DNA of 47,999 nucleotides. It comes from Desulfococcus sp. 4484_241 (GTDB taxonomy: Bacteria; Desulfobacterota; Desulfobacteria; Desulfobacterales; Desulfosudaceae). Below the pieces are notes generated by a model. The model was not told where the DNA came from. It worked only from the letters and a program-made list of their open reading frames with translations, and searched no databases. This document shows, one piece after another, positions 33,295 through 42,979 of this stretch; the first letter of the stretch is position 1, and each line of letters begins with the position of its first letter. Where the stretch lies: NCBI GenBank assembly GCA_002085115.1, contig MZGQ01000037.1, positions 1-47,999 on the forward strand, in the 5' to 3' direction. Made by a program: the position numbers and the translations under genes.

Positions 33295-36200
33295 CAGGTT
33301 TGACATACTGAATGTTCCGCTTTCCGGAACCGCTCTTGTGGAGGCTGCGGCCGGCACCGGAAAGACCTATGCCATAGTCGGGCTCTACCTCAGGCTGGTG
33401 GCAGAGCAAGGGCTGGATGTGGACCAGATTCTTGTGGTTACTTTCACGGAGGCTGCCACGCAGGAGTTAAAAGAGAAGATAAGATCGGCATTACGCAGGG
33501 CGTTTATGGCGTTCAGGCACGGCGTCAGTACCGGCGATCCTGTTGTGGACGGGCTTGCTGAAAAACTGCAGGAAAAAAGAGACCTTGTTGCCAGGCGTTT
33601 TTACCGTGCGCTTGTCTCGTTTGACGATTCAGCGGTTTTTACAATACATGGATTTTGCAGCAGGGTGCTTGGGGAACACGCCTTTGAGAGCGGTGCCCTT
33701 TTTGACAGCAGGCTTGTGACAAATCAGGATGATTTGAAACGTATGGTGGCCGAGGATTTCTGGCGGATAAATATCTGCAACAGCTCACCGGTGTTTGCAA
33801 ATTATATATTGGAAAAGGGCAGCTTGTCTCCTGAAACATTGTCGTCACTGCTTGCCAGCCGGGGAGGACACCACGAAATAAAGCTTGTCCCTGATCCCGA
33901 CGAACGGGTTGACACAAAAAAGGAGGAAGCTCTTTTCCTTAAACAGTTTAAAAAGGTTGTAAAACAATGGGAAGAACACGGTAAAGAGATCTGTACCATA
34001 TTGCGGGAACATGAAAGTTTGATGAGGAACAAGTACAGGCGTGACTGGGTGGACGGATGGATCGGAGCCATGGAAAACTATCTTGGCTCAGAGATACCTT
34101 CACCTGAGCTGTTTGCTAAATTTGAAAAGTTCACTGCCAAAGGTATTGCCGAAGGGAGCAAAAATGGCTTCACCCCTGTTGAGCATGATTTTTTTAAGGT
34201 CTGTCAAAAATTTTCAAAAACGGCTGCCAACCTTAAAGCCCTGTTTGACCGGCGTGTGGCCTTGTTGAAAAGCAGATTTTTAAAATATGCGCAGCAGGAG
34301 CTTAAAAAAAGAAAACGGTTTTTAAATGTTTTATATTTTGACGATCTTATTTCAAACCTTCACGAGATAACAGTTTCCGGCTCTGGTTCCGCATTGATCG
34401 GAAAGCTCAGAAAACGCTACAGGGCCGCACTGATAGACGAGTTCCAGGACACAGATCCTCTGCAGTATGATATCTTTTCATTGATCTTTCACGGCAAGGC
34501 CCTGTTTTGCATGATAGGGGACCCAAAACAGGCGATCTACGCGTTCAGGGGAGCGGATATATTTGCCTATCTCAAGGCGGTTCCCATGGCCGACGCTGCA
34601 TATACGCTAAACGAGAACTGGAGGTCAAGGCCGGGACTTGTAAAATGCGTCAACGCACTTTTTGAGGGGGTGAAAAACCCGTTTATTTACAAGCGTATAC
34701 CTTTCAGGCCGGTGAGCCCGGCTGCCGACGCCAATGTCCCCGAACTTTCTCTTGACGGCAAAAGCTGCCCAGGGCTGTGTTTCCGTGTTTTGCGAAAGAA
34801 TAACTTTCCCGACACCCGTAATAAGAGCGATTGGAATGATGTAATCGCAGCCGATACGGCCGCCAGGGTGGCAAAGCTTGTCGCAATGGGAAACAAATCA
34901 AGGGCAATGATTGGTGAAAGACAGCTTGAAAAAAGCGATATAGCAATACTGGTACGGAAACACGCCCAGGCAAACCTCGTGCATGAGAAACTTTCCGCCT
35001 TGAAGGTTCACAGCACCATTTTGAAGACCGGAGATATTTTTGATTCCCATGAGGCTTTTGAAATGGAGCTTTTTCTCTGGGCTGTTGCTTTTGCCCGCGA
35101 TGCAGGCCTGGTAAAAGCCGCATGTGCTACGGATATGATTGGATATGACGCAGGCAGGATAGAGAAAACAGGCGTATCCGGCCATGATGATTCCGGAACA
35201 TTGGAGAGATTCGCAAGGTACAGGGATACCTGGCAAAAAAAGGGGTTTATGGCCATGTTCCAGGAAGCGGCAAGAAAGGAAAAGTTTTTTCCCAAACTTG
35301 CCGCTTTCCCGGATGGAGAGCGGCGGTGCACCAACCTTCGCCACCTTGGCGAGCTGCTTCACCAGGCATCACTTGAGGAGAACCTTGGCCCTGAACGGCT
35401 TGCAAGGTGGCTTGTGAGGCATCGGGAAATGCAAGGCGAATCGGAGGAGCGCCAGTTGAGGCTCGAGAGCGATGAAAATGCGGTTAAGATAATAACCATA
35501 CATGCAAGCAAGGGACTCGAATATCCCGTGGTGTTCTGCCCGTTCCTGGGAGATGATGTAGCCCTGAACCGGAAAAGGCGGGACAAAGGATTCCTGTTTC
35601 ACGACAAAAACGATAAAGCTGTTCTTGTCCTTGAAAACCCGGATGATGATAAAGATATAAAAGAATGGCGTGACAGATGGGAGCGGGAGGAATCCGCAGA
35701 GGATGTCAGGCTCCTGTATGTAGCCCTGACAAGGGCCAAGAACATCTGTTATGTTTCTCTTGTCCCATCCATGGCGGAAAATTCAAGGCTTGGATTTCTC
35801 ATCAAAAAAGGTGGCAAGCATGAAAATATTGACAAGGGACTTGATGCTCTTTTGCAAAAAGCCGGCGACTCACTTGTGGTGGAAAAAGTTCTGCCTGCCG
35901 ACCTTGAGACTGATCCGCTTTTGACGGCAGAGGAACAAGATTCCAACACACTGGAAGCCAGGCGGTTTTCACGCACCCTGCCATCCGATTGGCGGGTCAC
36001 AAGTTTTTCGGCATTGAGACAATCTACTGTTGATGATCTCTCACGGCACGCTGCCTCGGATGAAGCAGGCAGTTTTGCCGTCAGTCTGCCGGAAGGGATG
36101 GAAAGTTTCCCGGCCGGTGCAATGCCCGGCCTTTGCCTGCACGAAATCATGGAGCATCTTGATTTTACCATGGCAAAAGATTCCGGCTATCTTGAGAGCG

Positions 36201-36862
36201 TTGTTGCAGATGGTCTGGAGCGGTACGGTTTTTCCCATGACTGGCTCGGAACCGTATGCTCCATGGTGCAACGGGTGATCACAACGCCGCTTCCCGCAGA
36301 AGGAGGGCAGAAAAGCATTCTTCTTTCAGATATTCCAAACAGCGCCCGCGTAAACGAAATGGAGTTTTTCTTTCCGTTGAGGACTGTAACTCCCAACATT
36401 TTAAGGAATGCTTACATGGAAACAGGCCATGATGCGGCCATTTCCGACCGGCTTCCCGACAGAATCGGGAAACTGAATTTTTCACAAACCAGGGGTTTTG
36501 TCAGGGGATTTATCGACATGGTTTTTGAAAGCGGCGGCAGGTATTTCATCGTTGACTGGAAGTCAAACCTGCTTGGCGCCACACTGGAATCCTACCGTGT
36601 TGACAACCTCAGAAAGGTGATGGAGATGGAATACTATTTTCTGCAGGCACACATATACGCTGTTGCGCTTAACCGTTTTCTTCAAACCCGCCTGGATGGA
36701 TATGACTACAGGACCCATTTTGGCGGCATATATTATCTGTTTTTGAGGGGGATCGACCCTGACGCCGGGCCGGAATACGGTATATACAGGGAAACTCCTT
36801 CGGCAAAGTTCATTAAGAGGCTGACAGAATGTCTCGTGGATCAGACTGGCAGGGGCGTATAG
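33281..36862 (+). CDS. recB: Exodeoxyribonuclease V beta subunit RecB (helicase-nuclease)
   Basis: A UvrD-like SF1A helicase fused to a PD-(D/E)XK nuclease, 1193 aa, full length. Walker A is AAAGTGKT (22-29); other helicase motifs include LIDEFQDTDPLQYDIF, GDPKQAIYAFRGAD, NWRSRPGLV, ITIHASKGLEYPVVF and LYVALTRAKN. The C-terminal nuclease keeps FIDMVF (Asp near 1079), VDWKSN (Asp near 1091, Lys near 1093) and the following Q-x-x-x-Y region, so it looks active. The start is GTG at 33281, overlapping recC by 14 bp. RecB would pair with RecC and RecD for double-strand end processing, but its RecC partner is disrupted here. Confidence 0.95.
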   Translation: MKKFDRFDILNVPLSGTALVEAAAGTGKTYAIVGLYLRLVAEQGLDVDQILVVTFTEAATQELKEKIRSALRRAFMAFRHGVSTGDPVVDGLAEKLQEKRDLVARRFYRALVSFDDSAVFTIHGFCSRVLGEHAFESGALFDSRLVTNQDDLKRMVAEDFWRINICNSSPVFANYILEKGSLSPETLSSLLASRGGHHEIKLVPDPDERVDTKKEEALFLKQFKKVVKQWEEHGKEICTILREHESLMRNKYRRDWVDGWIGAMENYLGSEIPSPELFAKFEKFTAKGIAEGSKNGFTPVEHDFFKVCQKFSKTAANLKALFDRRVALLKSRFLKYAQQELKKRKRFLNVLYFDDLISNLHEITVSGSGSALIGKLRKRYRAALIDEFQDTDPLQYDIFSLIFHGKALFCMIGDPKQAIYAFRGADIFAYLKAVPMADAAYTLNENWRSRPGLVKCVNALFEGVKNPFIYKRIPFRPVSPAADANVPELSLDGKSCPGLCFRVLRKNNFPDTRNKSDWNDVIAADTAARVAKLVAMGNKSRAMIGERQLEKSDIAILVRKHAQANLVHEKLSALKVHSTILKTGDIFDSHEAFEMELFLWAVAFARDAGLVKAACATDMIGYDAGRIEKTGVSGHDDSGTLERFARYRDTWQKKGFMAMFQEAARKEKFFPKLAAFPDGERRCTNLRHLGELLHQASLEENLGPERLARWLVRHREMQGESEERQLRLESDENAVKIITIHASKGLEYPVVFCPFLGDDVALNRKRRDKGFLFHDKNDKAVLVLENPDDDKDIKEWRDRWEREESAEDVRLLYVALTRAKNICYVSLVPSMAENSRLGFLIKKGGKHENIDKGLDALLQKAGDSLVVEKVLPADLETDPLLTAEEQDSNTLEARRFSRTLPSDWRVTSFSALRQSTVDDLSRHAASDEAGSFAVSLPEGMESFPAGAMPGLCLHEIMEHLDFTMAKDSGYLESVVADGLERYGFSHDWLGTVCSMVQRVITTPLPAEGGQKSILLSDIPNSARVNEMEFFFPLRTVTPNILRNAYMETGHDAAISDRLPDRIGKLNFSQTRGFVRGFIDMVFESGGRYFIVDWKSNLLGATLESYRVDNLRKVMEMEYYFLQAHIYAVALNRFLQTRLDGYDYRTHFGGIYYLFLRGIDPDAGPEYGIYRETPSAKFIKRLTECLVDQTGRGV

Positions 36863-36869
36863 CTATCCC

Positions 36870-38750
36870 ATGAATATTCACGAAGAAACATCACAGGAGT
36901 TTGCAGGTTTCGGAGAGTTGGATCTCTGGTTTGCACGGATGATGACCGAACTTGACGATAAAGGGGGGAGGAACCTTTTCCTTGCCGCGGCACTTGCAAG
37001 CAGGTGTACACGAATCGGGCACGTGTGCTGCGATCTCTCAAGCGCGGAAGCGATGGCAGCGCTCGATAACGACAGGATTCGGTTCCCCAAGGCAGACAGT
37101 TGGGTCAAAACCCTGTCAGCAAGCAGAGTCGTGGGAAAACCTGGAGATTACACCCCCCTGATACTGGATGATGCCGGACGGTTATATCTTCACCGTTACT
37201 GGACATATCAGAAAAGGATTGCCGGCTTTGTCAGGTCAAGGGCAACCGTTTCGATGGAATTTGACAAAGAACTCCTTGGAAGGAGACTTTCCCGCCTTTT
37301 CCCCGGCCACAGTGAAACGGAGGAGCCTGACATGCAGAAGGTAGCTGCCGTTTCGGCTGTTACACGCGGCTTTTGCGTTATTTCAGGCGGTCCGGGTACC
37401 GGCAAAACTTATACTGCGGCAAGGATACTTGCGCTTATAGCGGAACAGGCCCATGCCAGGGGTGATAAGGCAAGGATTTTTCTTGCCGCTCCAACCGGCA
37501 AGGCTGCGGCCAGGCTGGGAGATGCCGTTGCAAATGCCTATGGGACAGCAAACGAGGCGCCCGAGGTTTTGGCGATGATCCCGGAAAGGGCGTATACAAT
37601 ACACCGCCTGTTAGGCGGCAGACCTGGGGGAGGCCTGCCCCATTACAACAGGGAAAACCGGCTTGAAGCCGATGTGGTGCTGGTGGATGAGGCATCCATG
37701 GTGGATATCGCCCTTATGTCAAAACTTGTGGATGCCCTTTTGGACAGTTGCAGGCTCATACTGGTTGGCGACAGGGACCAGCTTGTTTCGGTTGAGGCCG
37801 GCTCCGTGTTTGCCGATATATGCATGGCAGCCGGTCATGGGTTTTCCGGCGCCTTTTTGTCCCTCCTTGAAAATCTCGGAGTAATTTCAGGGCAAAGCAA
37901 AAGTTTGCCTGCAGCAGTCAATGACCCGATGCTTGCAGACAGCGTGGTGTATCTTGAAAGGCATTACAGGTTTGAAGAAAAGAGCAGGATAGGCCATGTA
38001 AGTCATCTGGTTAGTTCCGGCGAGGGCGGACAGGCCGTTACCGTGTTACAGCAGGAAGGTTGCCTGGATGCTGCCCTGCCGGACCGTATCGATGCGGACA
38101 GTTGGGAAAAACGTGTCGGAAACCCCATAGCCGAATGGGTGAAAGAGTACATGGCGGTCGCAGATGACATCGGTAAAGTGTTTGAACGTTTCGATACGTT
38201 CAGGGTGTTGTGCGCATTGCGCGACGGCCCTTACGGAGCCGTTGCGATAAACAGGTTTGCCGAATGGTTCCTTGAAAGAGAGGAGGTCGTGCAATCCGGT
38301 CGGACATGGTATGCGGGCCGTCCTGTCATGATCCTGAAAAACGATTACCGAATGGAGCTGTTTAACGGTGACATGGGGGTAACCCTTGAGGACAGTGAAG
38401 GCAGGCTAAAAGTTTTTTTCAGGGATGTTGGCGGCGGGTTCAGAAGCTTTTCCCCGGAAAGTCTTCCCGAGCATGAGACCGTTTACGCAATGACCGTTCA
38501 TAAAAGCCAGGGCTCTGAATTCGACAGGGTGCTGTTTGTTACCCCGGACAGGGACAGCCCTGTGCTTACGCGAGAGCTTATCTACACCGCAATCACACGT
38601 GCCAAAAACAGTATTGAAATCATAGGCGAAAAGGATATATTGGAGCTTGCTGTATCCAGCAGGCCTGCTGCAAGAGCATCCGGACTTTCTGACGAGATAA
38701 AACACGGCGCAAAACACGGGAGGAAAGATGAAGATAGCCATAGCAAGTGA
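36870..38750 (+). CDS. recD: Exodeoxyribonuclease V alpha subunit RecD
   Basis: An SF1B 5'-3' helicase of 626 aa. Residues 1-160 form the N-terminal RecB/RecC-contacting domain. Walker A is GGPGTGKT (173-180), motif II VLVDEASMVD, motif III VGDRDQLVSVEAGSVFADI, and motifs V-VI are MTVHKSQGSEFDRV and YTAITRAK. All expected helicase motifs are intact. It begins 7 bp after recB and overlaps rpiB by 23 bp, so recC-recB-recD-rpiB are read as one unit. It lacks the long N-terminal extension of RecD2, which fits a RecBCD-type subunit. Confidence 0.95.
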   Translation: MNIHEETSQEFAGFGELDLWFARMMTELDDKGGRNLFLAAALASRCTRIGHVCCDLSSAEAMAALDNDRIRFPKADSWVKTLSASRVVGKPGDYTPLILDDAGRLYLHRYWTYQKRIAGFVRSRATVSMEFDKELLGRRLSRLFPGHSETEEPDMQKVAAVSAVTRGFCVISGGPGTGKTYTAARILALIAEQAHARGDKARIFLAAPTGKAAARLGDAVANAYGTANEAPEVLAMIPERAYTIHRLLGGRPGGGLPHYNRENRLEADVVLVDEASMVDIALMSKLVDALLDSCRLILVGDRDQLVSVEAGSVFADICMAAGHGFSGAFLSLLENLGVISGQSKSLPAAVNDPMLADSVVYLERHYRFEEKSRIGHVSHLVSSGEGGQAVTVLQQEGCLDAALPDRIDADSWEKRVGNPIAEWVKEYMAVADDIGKVFERFDTFRVLCALRDGPYGAVAINRFAEWFLEREEVVQSGRTWYAGRPVMILKNDYRMELFNGDMGVTLEDSEGRLKVFFRDVGGGFRSFSPESLPEHETVYAMTVHKSQGSEFDRVLFVTPDRDSPVLTRELIYTAITRAKNSIEIIGEKDILELAVSSRPAARASGLSDEIKHGAKHGRKDEDSHSK

Positions 38751-39177
38751 TCATGCAGGATTCGGGATGAAAAAAGAGATAATAGCTTACCTCAGGCGTA
38801 ACCACATGGCGTGGGATATAACCGACATGGGGCCGGATGATGACGCCTCTGTGGACTACCCGGTATATGCCCACATGGTGGCAAGTGCCGTGGCCAGAGG
38901 CGAATACAGAAGAGGCATACTCCTGTGTGGAAGCGGGATAGGCATGTCAATGACGGCCAACCGGTTCCCTGGGGTGAGAGCAGCCCTGTGTGTGACTCCC
39001 AAAATGGCCGAGTTGAGCCGTCAGCACAACAGGGCAAACGTCCTGTGCCTTGGCGCAAGGCTTGTGGAACTCGAGGATAACATCCAGATCGTTAAAACAT
39101 GGCTTGAGACGGATTACAGCGATGAGCCAAGACATACCAGGCGGTACCGCCTGATGGACCTGCTGAAAACCGTCTGA
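38728..39177 (+). CDS. rpiB: Ribose-5-phosphate isomerase B
   Basis: Interconverts ribose 5-phosphate and ribulose 5-phosphate in the pentose phosphate pathway (149 aa, normal length). Signatures are IASDHAGFGMK with D8 and H9, the catalytic C67 in LLCGSGIGMS, H100 in SRQHNRANVL and the GAR-type anion site following. GGAGG lies 5 nt before the ATG, inside the recD 3' end (23-bp overlap). It may act on allose phosphate in some organisms, but no allose genes are near. Confidence 0.94.
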   Translation: MKIAIASDHAGFGMKKEIIAYLRRNHMAWDITDMGPDDDASVDYPVYAHMVASAVARGEYRRGILLCGSGIGMSMTANRFPGVRAALCVTPKMAELSRQHNRANVLCLGARLVELEDNIQIVKTWLETDYSDEPRHTRRYRLMDLLKTV

Positions 39178-39291
39178 TTGCGATACAAGGCGCCGCTTTG
39201 CCCTGTTTTCCAGGTTTGCCTGCTGTTCCTTGCCTGTGCTTGTGTGGGCAAAACCCACGTGTCTGCCCTCTTGCCCGGGTATTTCACAAGC

Positions 39292-39325
39292 TTATTTGGC
39301 CGCAAGCGGTATATTTTATTTTTCA
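39292..39325 (+). terminator. Possible weak terminator between rpiB and ppdK
   Basis: A short stem (GCCG / CGGT, loop CAAG) in the convergent gap is followed by TATATTTTATTTTTC on the plus strand, partly inside the 3' end of ppdK. Nearby, GTGGG-CAAAA-CCCAC is another small hairpin without a T-run. Either could reduce read-through from rpiB; both are weak by stem length. Confidence 0.3.
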
Positions 39326-41448
39326 TCCTTCTTTTTTGAGCGGTGCCTCAGTGCCGCGTGTGCTGCAGCCAGACGGGCCACCGGCACCCGGAACGGTGAG
39401 CAGGAGACATAGTCAAGCCCCAACTCGTGACAAAGGGCAATAGACTCAGGATCGCCGCCGTGCTCGCCGCAGATGCCGCATTCTATGCCCGGTCGTGTTT
39501 TTCGTCCCTTGGCCACTGCGATACGCATAACCTCACCCACACCATCCCTGTCCAGAGTGGTAAACGGATTTTCAGGCAGCAGACCCTGGTTCAGGTAACT
39601 CATCAGGAATCCTGACTCTGCGTCGTCCCGTGAGATGCCAAATGTGGTCTGAGTCAGATCGTTGGTGCCGAAGGAAAAGAACTCGGCATAGACCGCGATC
39701 CGGTCTGCGGTCATGGCTGCCCTTGGGACCTCGATCATGGTCCCTACTTTGTAATCTATGGTTATGCCCTGTTCAGCCATGACCTTACCGGCCGTTTTTT
39801 CAAGAACTTCCCGCTGGCGTTTTAGTTCGTTGGCATGGGTGGTAAGCGGAATCATGATTTTGGGCAGGACCTTGACCCCCTCACGGGTTACCTCGCATGC
39901 GGCCTCAAAAAGCGCCCGGATCTGCATGCCGGTCAATTCGGGAATCTGAATGCTCAACCGGACACCGCGCAGCCCCAGCATCGGGTTTTGTTCATGCAAC
40001 TGTTCGACACGGGCCCTGATACGTTCCTTGGTCCGGATTTGCTGAAGCAGGTTGTCAATTTCGGCCATGTTGACTGCATGATTAATCTGCAGTTTCAGAT
40101 CTGCCAGTTCGTTTGTCAGGCGCAACAGGTCCGGCATAAATTCATGCAAAGGAGGATCGATCAGACGAATAATTACCGGCAGCCCGTCCATGGCTCTGAA
40201 CAGGCCGGCAAAATCCTCCCGCTGGAAGGGAAGCAGTGCATCGAGCGCTTCCTTGCGTTCCAGTTTACGTGTAGCCATTATCATGTTCTGGACATGTGGC
40301 AGGCGTTCACTTTCAAAGAACATATGCTCGGTTCGGCACAGGCCTATTCCCTGTGCCCCGTAATCCCTGGCCCGGATGGCATCCACCGGGTAGTCTGCGT
40401 TTGCCATTACATCAAGGGTTCTAATCCGGTCTGCCCATCCCAGCAATTTAATAAGCCATGGATCCTTGATATCGGGATCTACTGTTTTAAGTTTGCCGAT
40501 AAAAATTTCACCGGTACTGCCGTCCAGGGAAAGGAAGTCGCCTTCATGTATGGTCAGATCCCCAACCCTCATACTGCGTTTAACCAGGTCGATCTGCAGT
40601 TCAGCCACGCCTACGACGGCCGGTTTGCCAAACTGGCGGGCAACAAGGGCAGCATGACTGGTTCGGCCGCCGCGGCTGGTTATAATGCCATTGGCCGCCA
40701 GCATGCCATGCACGTCGTCAGGCTTTGTTTCGGGCCGCACCAGCACTACCTGGCGTCCCTGTTTCGCCCAGGTTTCGGCCAGATCCGCATCAAACACCAC
40801 TTTGCCCACGGCAGCGCCCGGAGATACGTTCAGCCCCCCTGCCAGCACCTTGCCGCTTGCACGTGCCTCGGCTACTGCCTTGTTTTCAAACTGGGGATGG
40901 AGAAAAAAATCGACCTGCTCAGGGGAAACCCGCTCAACAGCCTCTTCAATGGAGATCTTACCCTCTTCGACCATATCCACGGCTATACGCACAGCAGCCT
41001 GGGCCGTGCGTTTGCCGTCACGTGTCTGCAGCATCCAGAGTTTACCCTTTTCGATGGTGAACTCCATATCCTGCATATCCCGGTAGTGGTCTTCAAGAAT
41101 TTGGGCGATTTTTTGGAGCTGCTTATATATTTCCGGCATTTCTACGGCCAGCTGGTCTATACCCTTGGTCATGCGTATACCGGCCACCACATCCTCCCCC
41201 TGTGCGTTCACCAGATAATCACCTTCCAGTCCGGGCTCTCCGGTGTTGCGTGTCATGGCAACGCCGGTTGCACTGTCGTTTCCCATGTTGCCGAAGACCA
41301 TCGTGACTATATTGACTGCCGTGCCAAGGTCGTGGGGAATACCGGCTGCATTTCGGTAATCCACGGCCCGTTTCCCGTTCCAGCTTTTGAAGACTGCTTC
41401 GGTAGCCATCATGAGCTGTTCCACAGGAGTTTGCGGGATGAAAAATGG
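39316..41448 (-). CDS. ppdK: Pyruvate phosphate dikinase, main C-terminal part of a frameshifted gene
   Basis: The larger piece of PPDK, which interconverts pyruvate + ATP + Pi and PEP + AMP + PPi. It begins in homology near FIPQTPVEQLMMATEAVFKSW, then NIVTMVFGNMGNDSATGV of the nucleotide-binding domain. The phosphohistidine domain has GGRTSHAALVARQFGKPAV with the phosphorylated His. The TIM-barrel domain ends with FSFGTNDLTQTTFG and the catalytic Cys in GIECGICGEHGGD. All catalytic motifs here are intact. The open frame reaches 41499, but residues before about 41448 belong to the other frame. It is separated from the N-terminal part by a frameshift with loss of a few codons. Confidence 0.9.
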   Translation of the reverse strand, partial: PFFIPQTPVEQLMMATEAVFKSWNGKRAVDYRNAAGIPHDLGTAVNIVTMVFGNMGNDSATGVAMTRNTGEPGLEGDYLVNAQGEDVVAGIRMTKGIDQLAVEMPEIYKQLQKIAQILEDHYRDMQDMEFTIEKGKLWMLQTRDGKRTAQAAVRIAVDMVEEGKISIEEAVERVSPEQVDFFLHPQFENKAVAEARASGKVLAGGLNVSPGAAVGKVVFDADLAETWAKQGRQVVLVRPETKPDDVHGMLAANGIITSRGGRTSHAALVARQFGKPAVVGVAELQIDLVKRSMRVGDLTIHEGDFLSLDGSTGEIFIGKLKTVDPDIKDPWLIKLLGWADRIRTLDVMANADYPVDAIRARDYGAQGIGLCRTEHMFFESERLPHVQNMIMATRKLERKEALDALLPFQREDFAGLFRAMDGLPVIIRLIDPPLHEFMPDLLRLTNELADLKLQINHAVNMAEIDNLLQQIRTKERIRARVEQLHEQNPMLGLRGVRLSIQIPELTGMQIRALFEAACEVTREGVKVLPKIMIPLTTHANELKRQREVLEKTAGKVMAEQGITIDYKVGTMIEVPRAAMTADRIAVYAEFFSFGTNDLTQTTFGISRDDAESGFLMSYLNQGLLPENPFTTLDRDGVGEVMRIAVAKGRKTRPGIECGICGEHGGDPESIALCHELGLDYVSCSPFRVPVARLAAAHAALRHRSKKKDEK

Positions 41449-42037
41449 TTTTGAACTGATCGGTAAGTAACCGCAGGTGTTCTTCCGTGAGTTCCGCATC
41501 CGAGGATACTCCGGCCTTGTGCTTCATCCGTTCCATGGCCGATTCAAAGGCTTCATCCGGGATGCCCATCACTACCGAACCGAACATCTGGATAAGGCGG
41601 CGGTAGGAATCATAGACAAAACGGGGGTTTTGGGTCAGGCTGATCATGCCCTGCGCGGTTTCATCGTTAAGCCCTATATTGAGGACCGTGTCCATCATCC
41701 CAGGCATGGAAAATTTGGCACCGGAGCGACAGGAGACCAACAGCGGTTTTTCGCTGTCACCGAAAGTCTTGCCGGTAGCTTTTTCAATCGTCATCAGGGC
41801 CTGCAGTACCTGGTCCCACATTCCATCCGGGAATACATTGCCGGCTGCCAGATATGCGTTGCATGCCTCTGTTGTGACTATAAAACCCGGGGGAACCGGC
41901 ACCCCGAGACGATGCATGTCAGCCAGGTTGGCTCCTTTACCGCCAAACAGTCCACGCAACGCATCCCAGTCATTGCCTACTTCAGCCATGGCCATATCAA
42001 GTTCGTCAAAAAGATACACCCACTTTTTTATTTTCAT
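41219..42037 (-). CDS. ppdK: Pyruvate phosphate dikinase, N-terminal part of a frameshifted gene
   Basis: The N-terminal nucleotide-binding part of PPDK, with LFGGKGANLADMHRLGVPVP, PPGFIVTTEAC, LLVSCRSGAKFSMPGMMDT and LNIGLND, all typical of PPDK. Homology ends near residue 199 of the chosen start (DQFKTIF, about 41441); beyond that the frame reads nonsense to 41219. The real continuation lies one frame away and seems to lack about seven residues that other PPDKs have before FPQ.P.EQL. The ATG at 42037 is preferred because GAGGTG lies just upstream; a TTG at 42058 also keeps the frame. A strong promoter lies at 42097-42125. Confidence 0.87.
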   Translation of the reverse strand: MKIKKWVYLFDELDMAMAEVGNDWDALRGLFGGKGANLADMHRLGVPVPPGFIVTTEACNAYLAAGNVFPDGMWDQVLQALMTIEKATGKTFGDSEKPLLVSCRSGAKFSMPGMMDTVLNIGLNDETAQGMISLTQNPRFVYDSYRRLIQMFGSVVMGIPDEAFESAMERMKHKAGVSSDAELTEEHLRLLTDQFKTIFHPANSCGTAHDGYRSSLQKLERETGRGLPKCSRYSPRPWHGSQYSHDGLRQHGKRQCNRRCHDTQHRRARTGR

Positions 42038-42096
42038 AATCACCTCGCATCTTGACAATAACCCAAAACAAGCATTCAGAAAATTATGTGGTGGAG

Positions 42097-42125
42097 AGTA
42101 TAGGAAAATGAATATTCATAGTCAA
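42097..42125 (-). promoter_or_regulatory. Sigma-70-type promoter of ppdK
   Basis: On the minus strand -35 TTGACT (42125-42120) and -10 TATACT (42102-42097) are exactly 17 nt apart, each one mismatch from consensus. Predicted start near 42090 gives a leader of about 53 nt before the ATG at 42037. Confidence 0.6.
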
Positions 42126-42311
42126 CGGTTTTTGGGATGGGCCTGTCAGGTAAATCATTCTGTTGCAGCGCTCAGATCAAGGCCATAAGAAGGTATTGAC
42201 GGCTCTCTTGAGATACCGGACGAAAGTAAACATTTTTTATCTGCTTTTAGTAATGAAAGTACGGGAATGGTTTGTTAATGCATACACACCGGTCCAGATG
42301 GCGGAAAGATG

Positions 42312-42974
42312 TTACCCCTCGTATGCATTGATGAATTCATGCAGCGCGTTTTTCAGCCACTTGACCGAGTCATGGTTGGTCATTACAAGCAGCAGGCCGT
42401 TTATGTCCTGCTGTTCAAACTGGAAAAGGGTTTTCATGACTATGGCGGCCTGGTCGGCATTGAAGTGCTTGAGCAGGAACTGGTAGTCGGAACTGTCTAT
42501 GGTAAGCAGCTCCGGCGGTGTGTATGATACTGATGTATTGAGAAGGCCGGAGATTTTCCCGACGCATGCCCCTACCAAGATGTTGCTTATTTCAAGAAGA
42601 AGCCCGCTCTTGAGCGTTTCAGGCGGGAGTGTATCTTCCTCTGGCGTGTTTTCTCCGCCATCGAGACTGGACACGTTGAGGAACTTGCTTAAGATACGCT
42701 CTGTCCCCACGGGGAGAAAAAGCAATCCCGATCCACTGAAGTCACCCCAGAATTTCTGACCGGTTACGCTGTTTTTTGAGCCATGGTTGATCGCTTCACC
42801 GAGGTGGTCGGGCAGCGACTGGAAGTCAATGATTTTGACGTCCGGGATACTTAATATTACCTGTATGTCAATCAGCTCGGCAAGCTCCGCTGTGGCATTG
42901 CCAAATGCGATGTTCATTATCTCCTGCAGGATATCCCTTTCCTCTTCCGAAAATAGAATGCTGTCCGCTGCCAT
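42312..42974 (-). CDS. cheC: CheC-type CheY-P phosphatase
   Basis: A 220-aa protein of the CheC/CheX/FliY group, which removes phosphate from CheY-like regulators. Site 1 fits the consensus exactly: D14-x3-E18-x2-N21-x22-P44. Site 2 keeps E128-x2-N131 and a Pro at the right distance, but the D/S position is Gly, so it may be weaker. It starts 5 bp after the stop of the CheY-like gene, suggesting the pair works together. The middle (about 60-118) is longer than in Bacillus CheC. No flagellar or che operon is adjacent. Confidence 0.87.
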   Translation of the reverse strand: MAADSILFSEEERDILQEIMNIAFGNATAELAELIDIQVILSIPDVKIIDFQSLPDHLGEAINHGSKNSVTGQKFWGDFSGSGLLFLPVGTERILSKFLNVSSLDGGENTPEEDTLPPETLKSGLLLEISNILVGACVGKISGLLNTSVSYTPPELLTIDSSDYQFLLKHFNADQAAIVMKTLFQFEQQDINGLLLVMTNHDSVKWLKNALHEFINAYEG

Positions 42975-42979
42975 AAGTG

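Noticed and set aside
39835-41454. Long open frame (539 codons) antisense to ppdK
   Set aside because: It mirrors the strongly coding PPDK frame, has Cys/His/Gln-rich shadow composition, no ribosome site and no domain.
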